Below are positions 1 to 12,386 of a stretch of 64,000 nucleotides of DNA, in pieces (within the stretch, counting starts at the first letter, position 1; the number at the start of each line of letters is the position of its first letter). Under the pieces are notes generated by a model. It was given only the letters and a program-made list of their open reading frames with translations. It did not search any database and was not told the DNA's origin. The stretch is from Triglochin maritima (lineage: Eukaryota; Streptophyta; Magnoliopsida; Alismatales; Juncaginaceae): positions 34,825,621 to 34,889,620 of the forward strand of contig OY821784.1 in the NCBI GenBank assembly GCA_963682175.1, given 5' to 3'. The translations under genes and the position numbers were made by a program.

Positions 1-533
1 GCATAGTTTTCTTGACAATTTTCATGTATATTTCAAGTAGCCCTAATCTATTATTTCTCCCCCTTTGACATCCATCAAAAACAACAATTAATTATGACTT
101 TAAGCATAGAGTTTGGATGTCTTGTAATGAAGTAGCTCCCCCTAAATTTAGCACTTCATTACTCTAATAAAAGATATAACAATTAAGCTCCCCCTATCAA
201 TAAGGCTAGATGAAAACTATGAATATGATTCAAGTTAAGTTCATTTAAGTTTCAACTTAAGCCTTATTCTAACATCCATTTAAAATTTGACATTTAAAAT
301 TAATGGATGTGGTAAAAGATTTGCAATGAATAGGGTTAATGATTTTCAATGAATTGAACTCTAAGGATATGAGAATTAAGCATATTAACTAGATTAGAGC
401 TATTTTTCAGAAATTTTAGAGATAGAAATTTTTATACCAAACTTGAATCTTGAATAGCTCCAATCTTGATTTGGTGATGCAACCGGATTCGAATTCGACG
501 CTTTGGCTCACCCGGTCACCACCAATCTCTTCC

Positions 534-1705
534 TCAAGCTCCTACAAGTGTAGATTTTGGTACCCATTTTTGCTTGGGTCCATTAAGTTTAGCTTTTGGT
601 ACCCAAATCCAAGTTGATTTTGGTACCTCTACACTTACTTTCTTTTTCATGGCAACATTATGTTTAACAATAATTTGAATAGGAAAGTTTTTAACATAAA
701 AATTGTTTTTATTGCCATGTGTGAACTTATGCAATTTATTTGACAAATTTTCATTTAAGACATTAAGTTCACTGTTTTTAGTTGCTAGAGATTCATTTAA
801 GCAATTTAGATTTTTAATCATAGAATTATGCTTTTCATTCATGTTAAGCATGTGAATCTCTAAATTTGCAACTTTTTCATTCATGCAATTTAAGTCATTT
901 AAAGTTTGCTTGCTTTCAAGATATGATTTATCTAGTTTCTTTAGCAAGTCAATTTTGTCATTTTCAAGCATATGACTTTCAATTGCATTAGATGAGGTAG
1001 ATTTATCATTTAAGCACTCATTCTTCAAGCATGCATTTTCTAAAGTAAGAGCATCAATTTTAGCAAGCAAATCAACTTTATCATCTAACATAGATGCATT
1101 TTGACATTTAAGCTCATCTATTTGCTTGTTTGCTAATTTATTTGATTCATGAAGCTCTTTACATTTTTCTACCATTTTCAGAAATGCATTTTGTAGTTTA
1201 TGTGAATGCGATGATTTTCCACTTGAACTACAACTTGAAGAGTGACTAGAAGATACCTCATCTTCACTTTCTCCATCGGATGAGCTTGATGTTGAACAAG
1301 ATGTTGAATTGATTTCTTCACATCTAACTTGAGCTACATCCATTGGAGTGGCTTCTCCCTTTTTCCCGGTTGGTGAATCTCCTTCACCAAAATTCTTTTC
1401 TAATGTTTGCCATATATGATGAGCACTATCACATGAGCAAAAACAAGATTAAAATGTTCATCTCCTAATGCACAAAATAAGACATTCATAGCTTTTGCAT
1501 TTAGGGATGCATTTTTCTCATCTTCTAAACTCCATTTACTAATATGATATCTAGGTGATTCATATGGAGTTTGAATCATAAACCACAAGTTAGCATTCAT
1601 GGATTTAATAAAAGAAGACATTTTAAATTTCCATGAGCTAAAGTTATTTCCATCAAAATATGGTGGTTTACATGATTCATTTGGTGTGGATGCATTAAGA
1701 GTCAT
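534..1705 (-). pseudogene. Copia gag polyprotein, frameshifted
   Basis: The frame starting at 1705 encodes a DUF4219/UBN2-type Copia gag head (residues PPYFDGNNFSSWKFKM). It loses frame near 1435-1440. The following frame resumes with an AHHIWQTLEKNFGEG-type gag motif and runs through a serine-rich patch and a long Leu/Asn/Lys coiled coil. It ends at 534 with the KWVPK motif that in full-length elements precedes the protease region. Gag packages the element RNA in cytoplasmic particles. The frameshift means this copy cannot make an intact Gag. No zinc knuckle or pol follows. Confidence 0.85.
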
Positions 1706-1741
1706 GTTAATTTATCGATTAAGAACAAAATTAACGAACGA

Positions 1742-1754
1742 GGCTCTGATACCA
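1742..1754 (-). other. Primer-binding site for initiator Met tRNA
   Basis: On the minus strand the site reads TGGTATCAGAGCC, complementary to the 3' end of plant initiator tRNA-Met. It lies two bases inside the LTR border at 1757, as expected for a Copia 5' LTR junction, and fixes the element orientation as minus. Confidence 0.92.
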
Positions 1755-1756
1755 AA

Positions 1757-3345
1757 TGTAGGTAGGATCGTGTGGGTTATGGGTCCACTAATCACTTTTT
1801 AATCTAATCACCTATTGAACCCTAATTAACTACTTGGTTGATCGATCAAAGAAATGCAGCGGAAATTAAAAACAAATCAAACACAAGTAGAAAGTAATGC
1901 AAACCACAAAGAGAAGACGCGTCGGTTTTACAGAGGTTCGGCCGCGCCTACGTCCTCTCTTGCAAGCCCCTCTCGAATCTCCGTTCGAGCCCCTCTTGCG
2001 TCTTCACTATGCCTCCCCGTTCTGGGCCGGGAGCAACGCCTTTTACAAGTCTTCAAGCTCGCGAACAACCCTCGCCGAGCTTGGCACCACCTCTCACAAC
2101 CCGAGAGGATCACTTCGGGCTTTCACCGAAATCTCTACTTCTTTGTCTTGGGCTTTCACCAAGACCCTTGCTCACTTTGTCTTGGGCTTTCACCAAGACC
2201 CTTGCTCTCTTTACAACAATGGTGACTGAGTGGAACTCACTCTCTAATTGAGCACAACAATTGCTAGATGATTGTGTGATGAAGGATGTGGAAATTAGGC
2301 TTTGGAATCACTAATTGGGAGCTTTGAGGTTGTGGAAAATCTCACTATAAGTTTGACACTTTGGAGTTGTGAAATCTTGTGGAAAACTAAGTGTGAACCT
2401 CTATTTATAAGCTCCTAAAGATTTCTAGCCGTTTGGACAAGATTTGATTGGGTTTTGTGCAAGATACACAAAACAGAAAATCAGGTTCAGAAATCTGTCC
2501 AGAAACGGTCGACCGAAAGGTGTATCGGTCGACCGAACCCTTGAGTCTGTTGATGGATCGGTTGACCGAACTTAGGTACTGGTCGACCGAAACACTTAAG
2601 TTCTATAGATCAACGGTCGACCGAACTACTGGGTTCGGTAGAGAGAAATCTTGATCGGTTGGACAAACTTGTGTCGACCGATAGCAGGGGGTTTTTCACG
2701 AATTAAACGGTCGACCGAAAGATGTATTTTGTTCGACCGGTTCTAATGTATATGGGGGTGAATATTGAGAAAAATGTGTATACGACCGTTGTATAATACG
2801 ACAAATAAAACGGTCGTATTTTTACCAGAAATGGCAAACGAAACGGTCGACCGAAGGTCTACCGGTCGACCGAACAGGTCTGGGTAAACGGTTAATAGAA
2901 ATGTGATCGGTTGAACGGATTGGTCTGGTATAACAAATATTGTGTATAACCGGTCGACCGAAAGGTGAACGGTCGACCGAACTCAGGTAGACTGGCGACC
3001 AATGTTTTAGGTGTTTAGGTGATCTAATGGAGTCCAAATTATATGATATTTTGTGTGTGACTCCTAAAAGGAACCTAGTGTGTGAATGCATGCATATTAG
3101 CTTAAGTTATGCTCAATTCACATAAGTTCCTAATTCTCAAAGAAAGGTAAAATTACATGTCTTCAATCCTAGCTTGATTACATGTCTTGACTTGATTCTT
3201 CTTCTTTCTTGAGTCTTGATCACCTGTAGATGTTAGCACAATACAATATGTATACTATTATACTACATGTGCTAATCTACATGTCCTTATTAAGATTAGG
3301 TTTAATTACATCATCAAAATACGGATTAAGGCCAAAAAGCCAACA
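1757..3345 (-). repeat. 5' LTR of the SIRE-like Copia element (1589 bp)
   Basis: The LTR runs TG...CA. On the minus strand it starts TGTTGGCTTTTTGG at 3345 and ends CCTACA at 1757. This is the upstream LTR because the primer-binding site follows it. The bases beyond 3345 (cgtac) should be the 5-bp target duplication; the partner is off-window. The gag-proximal part (about 1900-2225) is GC-rich and includes a roughly 36-bp tandem duplication at about 2140-2210. The U3-side half carries the palindrome cluster listed separately. Confidence 0.85.
2500..3000. repeat. Cluster of CGGTCGACCG palindromes inside the LTR
   Basis: At least ten perfect or near-perfect copies of CGGTCGACCGA are scattered over 500 bases, some with GGTTGACC variants. 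Spacing is irregular, so this is not a simple tandem repeat. Each core is its own reverse complement. The cluster lies in the LTR half that should hold promoter elements, so the copies could be binding sites; that role is inferred. Confidence 0.7.
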
Positions 3346-4181
3346 CGTACATCAAGTCAATATACCCCCCCCCCCCCCCCAATTTTTCCACATTTAGCAC
3401 ATCTAACACATTCCGTTTTCCAGATGGACTACCATATAACCATTATATAATTGCTTCATAACACATTGTGGAATAAGGTATTTCAAACAACTCTGGTTTT
3501 GAACAATTCAATGTTACCCGACAATTGTAATTCTTGTGTCATTCGTCTTTCAGGTACTACTTACCCTGTCATTATATTCAACTTACTCGGATGTCGTTCT
3601 AAACATACCCTTATTATATATCCAAAATACCCTAGTGTTGTTTATATCTAAACAAGAATGTCAACGTAGGGGTTACCCTATTTTGCAACCCTTACATCAA
3701 ATGTAAACTAGCTATGTGTTTATTGATTGTGTTTTTTAGCAATTCGTGTGCCATCCGGTTGATCTTTTGAACTAACTCTGTTTGTAATGAAGTGTTACAG
3801 ACCAATATTATCTTCTTAGATAATTTACCTAAACCAAGAAACTGATAAGTTTACAACCAGGAACAATACTAACCCCACCTTCGCACATTAGTTACCCCGT
3901 TTATCAATTGAATCTACCCAAATATTGTTATACATTTTACCTCCTCCAACAAATTAATTCATCCAAACTCCTCAATTAAAACATAAGATTGTCCTATATG
4001 AATGATGTAAACAATACTAGAGTTTAACATCAAGTAAAAAATAGTAATAGTTATACGACATTCAATACTTAAAATGTAACAAACATATTCATAAGTTCCT
4101 AAGTTCCTACATTACAAGTTAACAAACATTACAAAAATATTCAATGTTTAATAAGTTCCTACAACAAAACAAATGTTGTAA
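3346..4181. other. Gene-free stretch 3' of the PMD-Ulp1 gene
   Basis: AT-rich sequence with a 16-base C run at 3365-3380 and several short ACCC/TACCC-containing phrases that recur in the introns of the neighbouring gene. No coding signal is seen. It probably includes the 3' untranslated region of the minus-strand gene. Confidence 0.5.
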
Positions 4182-7100
4182 TCACTTCACCAAGTTCAGG
4201 GAGACTGTCATTTCAGACCTCATGATTCCCATTGCTATCTCCCCACGACCACGAATTTTGTGCACGTGTTCTACATCTTCAGCACTATCTGGTGGTAGTC
4301 CAGTTAGTAACCTGCGAATCCAATGAATAACAAACAAGCCACTATCATTAACACCATCCATCTGTTGTGGGCAGTTTCGCACAAATTCTAGAGGCCATAA
4401 ACAATTCAGATATGATCTCCAGAAAATAGATGCCCTCGACGCAACCTCTTCATGGAATCCATCAGCCTCTCCTGAAGGCTCATCCAAGGCAAGCTCCCTA
4501 GCCGAGCAATTATAGTGTTTTATTATTTTAGCTTCCGAGTAGATGACCAGCAGAGACCAATGATCATTGCCATAAATTGGATGACATATAATGTTCAATT
4601 TCTCAGAGAATCGATCCATATCAATTTCAATTAAGTTAGTTGCATCTTCAAATTTACGTTCTTCTACCAAACTTGATAAAGCAGTTGGCATGACATCAAC
4701 CCAACCAGAGTAGCAAGCCTTAGAATACCTCGTGAAGAGAACTTCTGTGTAGGCATCGAAAATCTACAAACAAGCATCATAAAAGTAATTAACAAACTTA
4801 TCCTTATCGTTAAAAGTAATGATTTATACATAAATATATACCTCTGCACTTGTGGGACCAGCTTTGCTCATTAAGTTTATTAAATCGAATCTTCGGACAA
4901 TGACGTATTTACTTTTAAAAATCACGTCTTCGGTGGAAACATTCTTCCGGGTTACCCATCGAATAACCTTTATCTCTTCTTCGGTAAGGCTACCCATAGC
5001 ATATTCGTCAATTTCAGAACACTCCCCATTGATTAATTCTGGGATCCCAGCATGCGTTGGAGAAAACCTACCTTGAGACTCAAAGGGCCCACTCGGCTCG
5101 TAAAAATCACGAACATCCAACACAGGTTTATTAAAGGAATGTATGTCCTGAATTCCAAAAAAAATGGGCATATGAAAATAGATAGGAAGTTATTTACAAA
5201 TCAAAAAACATCAATTTCCAAAAGCTTACAGCAGAACTGCTGCACCCTCTTGTCAATTTGGCCCATTCAATCACTATTCCCGCATTTTCTCTAATAAGTT
5301 CCAGCTTACTCTTCGGATTAAGCTGAAGAAATCAACTTATATTATAGATTAACTCATACATTTAAGAACAACGATATGTAGCACTACATGTTACAATGTT
5401 ACATCAAATCATGCTTTTACTCATGGTACAATGTTTAAATGAAAACTGGCACGTTCTGCTAGCTTTGACCAAAAAACAACATAAATTTATTACAATTGAT
5501 AAATCATGCCTATACTCCAATCCACATTCTAAAGTACCCCCAGATGTAAATCCATCAACCCCAATATTGCCCGAAAAATCAAAGCTGAAAACTTGTTAAA
5601 TGCCCAAAATGTTCTTCCACCGCATACTATTTCTCATGTTATAACTGAAATATAAGATGAAAGTACCCCATTTTATAAATGAACAAACCCCGTATTTCAC
5701 AATATTAACGGGAAAGCTTCGACCGCATATACAATTTGTCGTCCATAAACCCAAACGTCTACAATAAGAGATAATAACTGCTATAACAACATTACTTATT
5801 TATCTTACGTGTTCCGTATTTCTCTTCACTTTAGTAGAATGTGCTTCTGATCTAGCTTCACCAAGAACCTGTCCAACAGCCGTAGAATTCCGATGTCATA
5901 CATCGAACTATAAATGGAATACCCCAAGTAATATAACTGAATATACCCAAATTATAACTGAACAAACCCATTTTTCCATCATAAACAGATAATATATGGA
6001 AATACCCCAAGTAATAACTGAGCAAACCTATAATTTTGCACTACTAACTAAACAAACAATACGTCACTATTAACTCAAAAAGGACTATATTAAAAAAGAA
6101 CTATATTCACACTATTAACTCAAAAAGGTCTATATTAATAAAAACAACACAGAAACGAAATGTTTAGTTTTTTATCTGAATACACTAAATGCTAAATACT
6201 ACTACATTAACTACAATAAAGAATTATGTTCTCCTTTCTTACCTATTTAGTAGTTTCCTTAACAATAGTAGTGTGTACTTAGACAGGCTAATATCATAAA
6301 TTAAAAATGAAACAACAAATTGTATTAACATATTAAGAGGAATCAACCACAATGAAAGAATACATATGTTATATTTTGTAAGAGCTTATTTTGTTAACTT
6401 AAATAAGTATTTGAGGTATATTCAATGCTTATAGGTGGTTTGTTCAGACACACTATGAGTACATCTATCTACTTAGTTATTTATATAACCAATCAATATA
6501 TTACAATAATGTAGGAAACAATAACAAAAAATAAATGAACAATTTATTCTTCACACAACAACCTAAATGTCTATAAGAAAGAACAACAACCTGGTCATTC
6601 TCAGATTGAGTCTTCCCTTCTACTGTCAATCCCTGAAATTTTATTCATAAACAATTGTGTCAATAACGTCATGTCGGTTTCGTGGTTATAAAAATTGAAT
6701 GATTGATTACCGTTGACTTCACGTATTCCACAGCATCTTCTGGTCTCTTACCACGAAACCGAGAACGTGTTGCTCGTTTCTGTCAAATATTACAAAGATT
6801 TTCTTTAAAGTCAAATGTTAATTAATCTAGACAAAAATAATACTATTGAATAAATTTTTAATAAAGATGTTTTTAAGAGAACCAACCTTCAAACTACCAT
6901 ACTTTGCAACTCCACGACTACGAAGTTGATAAGGTGAAACCCTTCCTCTCCTACGTCTCAATGCGGTACTAGTATTAGTAGTAGTATCATGTATTTGATG
7001 TATCACACTTCGAATAACTTGATCTACATCCTTATAAGGGCACATTGCCTTTTCCGCAGCTAAAAAAGAGTCATAAGAGATGCGGGAAATCTGCGTTGTT

Positions 7101-8766
7101 TTTCCTTGGTTGTTCTGCCTTTTCCTATTTCCATGTCCTCTATGTTTACTATTCCGTCAGCAGTAACTTCTTCATCAACTTCAGCGACAACGTTCTCTTC
7201 CGGAATTTCCACTGAACGATCAAAAACCAAATCTTCATTTTCAAGACCACAACCCAAGTCTTCTGTAACCTGAACTGTCCTATTCGTTGACAGCCCAGAA
7301 CATGTATTAACTTCATTGTTCAGCATAGAGCATGACAGGTCCGACTCAGACACTATACGGTCTTCATCAGCTTCATTGATGTTTTCAGTTTGCTCTACCA
7401 TCTTTTTCCCCTTGCTAGATGATGAATGTCTACCCTTCTGTGCCCTTTTCTTAAGGACACTAAGAGTGACAGAAATGGGCATGCTTTCCGATGGACTTCC
7501 TGGTAACTCATGCTCGTATTCTTGGGTCTCATGCTCGTTAGAAGGCAGGATGGTTGGATCAAGTGAACATTGTTCTGGGACTACGACTGGACTAGGTGCT
7601 ACAAAGGTTGGAGATGGCGATGGTGCTCGGAATTGTTCAGTGACAAGTACCTTCAGCTGAGCACATTCATCCTCTTTAATATGCAACATAAATTGTGTCT
7701 CACGAAGCTCATTACGTAACGTGCTGCACCTCTGATTAGACTGAAATAGCATTTCCTCAAGCTCATTCACCCTCAACTGCAACTGTTGGACAACCTCCCC
7801 ACTAACTAGATTATTTGGTATGTGGTATTGCTCAATTTCAGTGGCCGTTGGCACAATCCTTTCCAACTTGAAGAATTTTGCATGTAAGTTGCTGAACTTC
7901 AAGCCCTTGACCTTCAAGCGTTTATCTAGATCACGTTTTACCAATGTACCCCCCCAACGATTAATCCGCGGTGTACCACCAACCACCTCACAAATGTTTA
8001 GGTGTTCGAATAGCCAAACCTGAAGATATATAAAAGCAAATATTACATCAATTTAATGAGAAATACATATACAATGAGGCCAACAAAAAACAAAAAAAAA
8101 ATCATTTACCATAAGAACAACTGTGCATCCTTCAATGCGTCCTAGATGGATTTCTTCACCACTAGTCAATTCGTTGTATTTGAATCGGGCATTGTTTAGG
8201 GCTTTGGTTAAGTGGTGGTAAACACAGGCCCCCCAACCCACTGAATGTAAAGCATTCAGATCTTCGACTATATAAGTCATCCATTTCTGCACACGCATTG
8301 ATGTACCAACAAACAAAAATACACAGAATAAGTGCACAATGTAGAGACGCACGCAATCAGCAACATCAATCGGATCATCTGACGGTAGTAATTTCTGCTC
8401 CAAAGCACGAACATCAGAACGTGTTGGTAATTTCTTACTGAAAAAACGTCCGTGGAATTGGCTCTCCTCCGTGTTCGCTATAACATTGTGGAAATTTTGA
8501 CCTCCAAGAGGTAGTCCCAATATGCAAGCAACATCCATTTCTTCAAACTGCAACTCGTATTCTCCCATAATGAAGGTTTTCCGTCTGGTAGAGTAACATC
8601 CTATTAGGTCCCGCACTATCTCATCGTTAACGACAACGTTCTCCATCTCTAGAAAATGCCCAAAAGGGGTTGCAGAAAAAAGCTCTTTGTGAGGAGCTCG
8701 CATATTTTTGGCTGCTTTCAGCCAATGAATGAGAGACAAATGACTGTGGGTGTACTCCTCCTCCAT
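4182..8766 (-). CDS. Plant mobile domain-like / Ulp1 (C48) protease gene, multi-exon, substituted active site
   Basis: A spliced minus-strand gene. Predicted exons are 8772-8110, 8019 to about 6884, about 6779-6711, 6633-6591, 5866-5811, 5323-5227, 5147-4842 and 4763-4182. The junctions I could check are phase 0. The first exon encodes a DUF1985/plant-mobile-domain-like module. A low-complexity linker with a short heptad-like stretch follows. The last two exons encode a Ulp1 SUMO-protease-like fold. The His motif (NDHWSLLVI) and the Gln (CPQQMDG) are present. The Asp position reads Asn (KHYNCS) and the nucleophile Cys position reads Ser (NDSGLFV), so hydrolase activity is doubtful. One frame change near 7070-7130 is either a base error, real decay or an unrecognised small intron. 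A 5'UTR exon may end near 9905 at a CAG|GTATGT donor. Such PMD/Ulp1 combinations are known from plant MULE-type transposons; I found no terminal repeats here. Confidence 0.75.
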
Positions 8767-8772
8767 CACAAC

Positions 8773-10250
8773 CTAAAAAATATTATAACAGGAATTTAAG
8801 TTAAGATAAACACTTTTGGAACAAATTAACCCACATCCAACTATAAAAAAGTGTTATCAAACAATTTCCCAAAGATTATAACGACAATTTATTACAAGGT
8901 CTACCAAAATAAATCGGTAGAACAAATACTATACAACAGAAACAACAAATCTACCCCATACGTTACTGAATCTAACATACCCCAAGTCATCCATAAATTT
9001 ACCCCACTTAGTATAACTAAAGAACATATTGCTGGTTTTGTTTTTTATTTAAATATACTGGATGTACCCCAGAGATTTATTACAACTCACCCCGTTCTTT
9101 ATTTCAACAAACCCCGAAAATATAACGAATCTAAATGTATCTGAAGAAAATACTGGATCTAAAGAAAATAATGGTTCTAACTTACACCATCACAACTTAC
9201 CCAGCTTTTGAATTCAACTAACACCGAAAATATAAAACCTTAACAACCACGCACCATTATAAATTTCTTAAAAAAATATGACAAATAAACACTTAAAATA
9301 CACTTGCTTTCAATACGGATAACAGTTATATCTATGCAAATCCAAAAAAAACTTTGAATAACCTAGAAAACTAAATATGTAAACAAAAGGTTTAACATTA
9401 TTTTAGGAAAAAATAAATATGGTTGGGGTATTATAAGAAAATTTTAAAGTAATACGAAACGAATACAAAAAAAAAAAAAACGGTGCCAACAACTAGTTTT
9501 TTTTTAAGTGATCTTAGAAAATATATTTGTCGTGTCCTTCAAGCAAAAATTTAAGAAAACCAAAAATAAAGATTCTCACCCAAAAATTTAACAAATCTAG
9601 GTGGTTTACCGGGAAGAAAAATAAAGGCCCAAAAACTTGCAAAATATAGGCGATGCTTCTATTGTGGGTTTTGTAACAAAAAAATGCGGATAATCAGATA
9701 AAACCCAAATAAATAACAGATAATAAACAAAAAAAGAACAAATTATAAAAAATGAGAATAAGTTGGTTTCAGGGAAGTTTAAGTGGTGAGTTATAGTAGT
9801 TTTTAATATTTTTAAGTAAAATGTAGATAACGTAGTATGCTGAGAATAACTTCTTCGAAGGAAAACAATGGAGTAAGAAGAAATGTGGTTGAGAAAACAT
9901 ACCTGATCAAAGGTGTGCGCAGAAGATCGGAGAGGAAAACGTGGGAGTTTGAAGCAATGTGGCTGATTTGGGGAGAAAGATGAGAGGAGAAGAATGCAGA
10001 TTTTGGGAGAATAATGGGTTTGGGGGAGAAGAATGAGTTCGTCAGTTTCAAGGAGAAGAAATCTAACCGCGTCACATCAAAGGATATCTCTGAAACAGAA
10101 CACAAAAACAAGATCTACCACAACCAGACATGTTCTCCAGTTTGCCAACTCGACCCCATTATGCCAACTCGACCCCATTTTACACACATGTTCTCCACGT
10201 CAGACATGCGTGAGAAATAGTGTTGGGTATTGCGTGTGCATCCCGGGATC
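8773..10250. other. First intron and upstream region of the PMD-Ulp1 gene
   Basis: AT-rich sequence. 8940-9240 holds several ACCCC-containing phrases like those in the other introns. A likely 5'UTR exon ends at about 9904. A 19-bp direct repeat (GCCAACTCGACCCCATT core) lies at about 10143-10180. No other gene is seen. Confidence 0.4.
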
Positions 10251-11333
10251 CTTTTTTTTTGGGTTTAAAACACTTTCGATTCACTTCCACGTCGGTTTAT
10301 GGTACTTCACTGACCAGGAAGGTGTACAACTCTACTCATCGGTCAAAACTACAGAAATTAGCCACCAAAGGGTGCCCCCACTGACCTTAAAATTACACTT
10401 TTTTTTTCGTCATGTCATTATGCTCGTTAATCTACCATTTTATCCATTTATTTCCAAAAATCTTTCACTATCGTCTCTCATTTTTTAACACTCTTTTTTC
10501 TACGCATCATTTCTTTTTACCTTCATACTCTAATATGGATAAAACCAAAAAAAATATTTATAAAATAACATATTTATAAAAAAACATATTTTAAATAATT
10601 TTAACAAAACTCAAAACAAAAAACAGCCAATGGGCTGGGAACACGTGGTATCCCCAGCCAGACGTGCCCACCTCTGTAGTTATATCCCCAATCGGGCACC
10701 CAACGGTACACCCGATTTTTGGCCACGTGTAGTGGGTGGCCTAAGGGTTATTCCTACGGGAATCAAATTATGATGCAATTTGTGAGGAATCAAGATTCCT
10801 ATTTGGAACGTAGATAAACCTAAGATTCAAATTTCAAGGGCAAACACACACAAATTTCATGCTCGACCATGGAACTTGTCTGTCCATTTTAAATTGGCGT
10901 TCACTCGTGATAGTCTTTTCCCCAACTGCATTCATCTTGTGATAGTCTTTATCCTTTCGCATTGAACTTGTCCACTAATATCTGAATCGTCCAGTAGCAC
11001 TCAAGGATTGTTTTTGCACGTCGTTCTCTAATAAAGCAAATGTGTCACATAACTGGGATTAATATGGGACCATCATATCTGATTGTGCTTCTCAAAGCCG
11101 AGCGTTACTTTTCCTTGTGTTCCATAGCATTTTCTTTTTTTGGGATAAAGTAAGTCACACGTCTATTGATTAAGGCAGACTAGCAAAAAAGGAAGCTGTG
11201 TAGAGTTTTAAGGCTGCTGCTGCCTAAGGAAAAGGAAGCAGCAGCGATTATACATGCGGAACATTTTCTTCTTCCTTTCTCGAAGTAACTATACATGCAA
11301 AGTATAGAGCAAGTATACATGCTTAGGGGTGCA
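10251..11333. other. Gene-free stretch with a possible decayed MITE
   Basis: About 10380-10550 resembles 16080-16210 (shared CATCATTTCTTTTTACCT phrase in similar AT-rich surroundings), so both may be copies of one short non-autonomous element. The rest, including 11140-11300 with repeated aagcagcagc-like phrases, shows no coding signal I can support. Confidence 0.35.
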
Positions 11334-11736
11334 AATGGTTACCAACTATCTGAGTATTTGATTCGAAAATTTCTATTTAGTTAGTATTTAGTAAGTACTA
11401 TCTTACCAATTTAATTTTGAATACGAATTTGATTAAAAAAATTACCAATTAGAAATTGGATACGAATTCGGATACAATGTGTTTCAATTTCGAATTATTC
11501 GGACACATGACCACATACACACATTAGTATTCGAAAATTAATTACAATATACATATATATTCAATTTCGGATAATATCCAAATACCAATTAGTATTCAAA
11601 AAATTTGAAAAATCGGATTTGAATTCGGATAGTTCTTCTAATTTCGGATTCAAATCCGAATTTGATAATGGATTACGAAATTCGAATTCGGATATACAGT
11701 ATATCCGAATCAAATAATCTGAGTTGCACCCGTAAT
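11334..11736. mobile_element. Short non-autonomous element with hAT-like GGGTGCAA ends
   Basis: The ends are imperfectly inverted: TTAGGGGTGCAAATGG on the left against ATTACGGGTGCAACTC read inward from the right. The body is AT-rich and built of GAATTCGGAT-like phrases. No target duplication was found. The hAT assignment rests on general resemblance to short plant elements ending GGGGTG(C/T)AAA. Confidence 0.45.
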
Positions 11737-11781
11737 GAATATGAAGCGTATAGTTATAAATATTTAGTGTTAGATGGTAGT

Positions 11782-12100
11782 TATTACGGAGTTGTGCGGT
11801 GACAGTCGCACACGCCCGCACAGCACTGTGCGCGCGCATATATATGCACACACAATCAGCTATTCTGCGCGTGAGACAACATCGACTGGTTTCGCCCTGC
11901 CTCGGGCTCGTCAGGGAAGCGGCTTCAGCTCCCAACCAGCCCTACGCTCCCAACTGCATATAAGTGCAGTCCCGTAGGCGCTCACCTTCGAGTTGAAGCC
12001 TCTCCCCCATATAACATTTATGCTCATATGACCACCCGATGTTCCCCAAACAGTCTGCACGCATCAACACCCCCTGGCGGAAGACTTTAAGGGTGTGACA
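11782..12100 (-). repeat. TRIM 3' LTR
   Basis: Downstream LTR of the minus-oriented TRIM, 319 bp. It carries a GCGC-rich patch around 11820-11850 and a purine tract just inside at 12101-12117. Confidence 0.9.
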
Positions 12101-12386
12101 AACTCTCCTCCCTTTAAAATCGTGCACGTCCTCGTGCACATCTTACTTATCACCATCCAGGTATTCTGCGAGTGGGAATATATGCCCACTCATTCCTCTC
12201 TGAGGTCTCCTGACTACTTACGTTCGCCCACAAGCACATGGCCAACTACGCAGCTTCTGGACTGGAGCTTGGGAGTTTCCCAAACCGTCCGATACACCTT
12301 AGATGTAGAAGCTCCCCTGCTACTCGCCTCTTGCAAGTCTTTTCGCGGGACATCTCAGGATGTATAGGTTTGGCTCTGATACCAAT

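Larger units (their letters stand above)
1..1756 (-). mobile_element. SIRE/Maximus-like Copia retrotransposon, internal region, cut by window start
   Basis: Read on the minus strand this is the inside of a Ty1/copia element: primer-binding site, gag, then a short 3' region with no recognisable protease, integrase or reverse transcriptase. Three purine-rich GGGGGAG stretches (about 57-66, 132-141 and 184-196 on the complementary strand) are of the kind seen near the polypurine tract of SIRE-type elements. The distal LTR must lie left of the window. Because gag is followed within about 530 bases by the polypurine region, this copy looks like a non-autonomous deletion derivative. The lineage call rests on the LTR terminus and gag style and is from memory. 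Confidence 0.8.

Noticed and set aside
1757..3345. Open frames in the LTR (1854-2229, 2448-2654, 2822-3091)
   Set aside because: They lie within an LTR with well-defined borders, are short and overlap in different frames.
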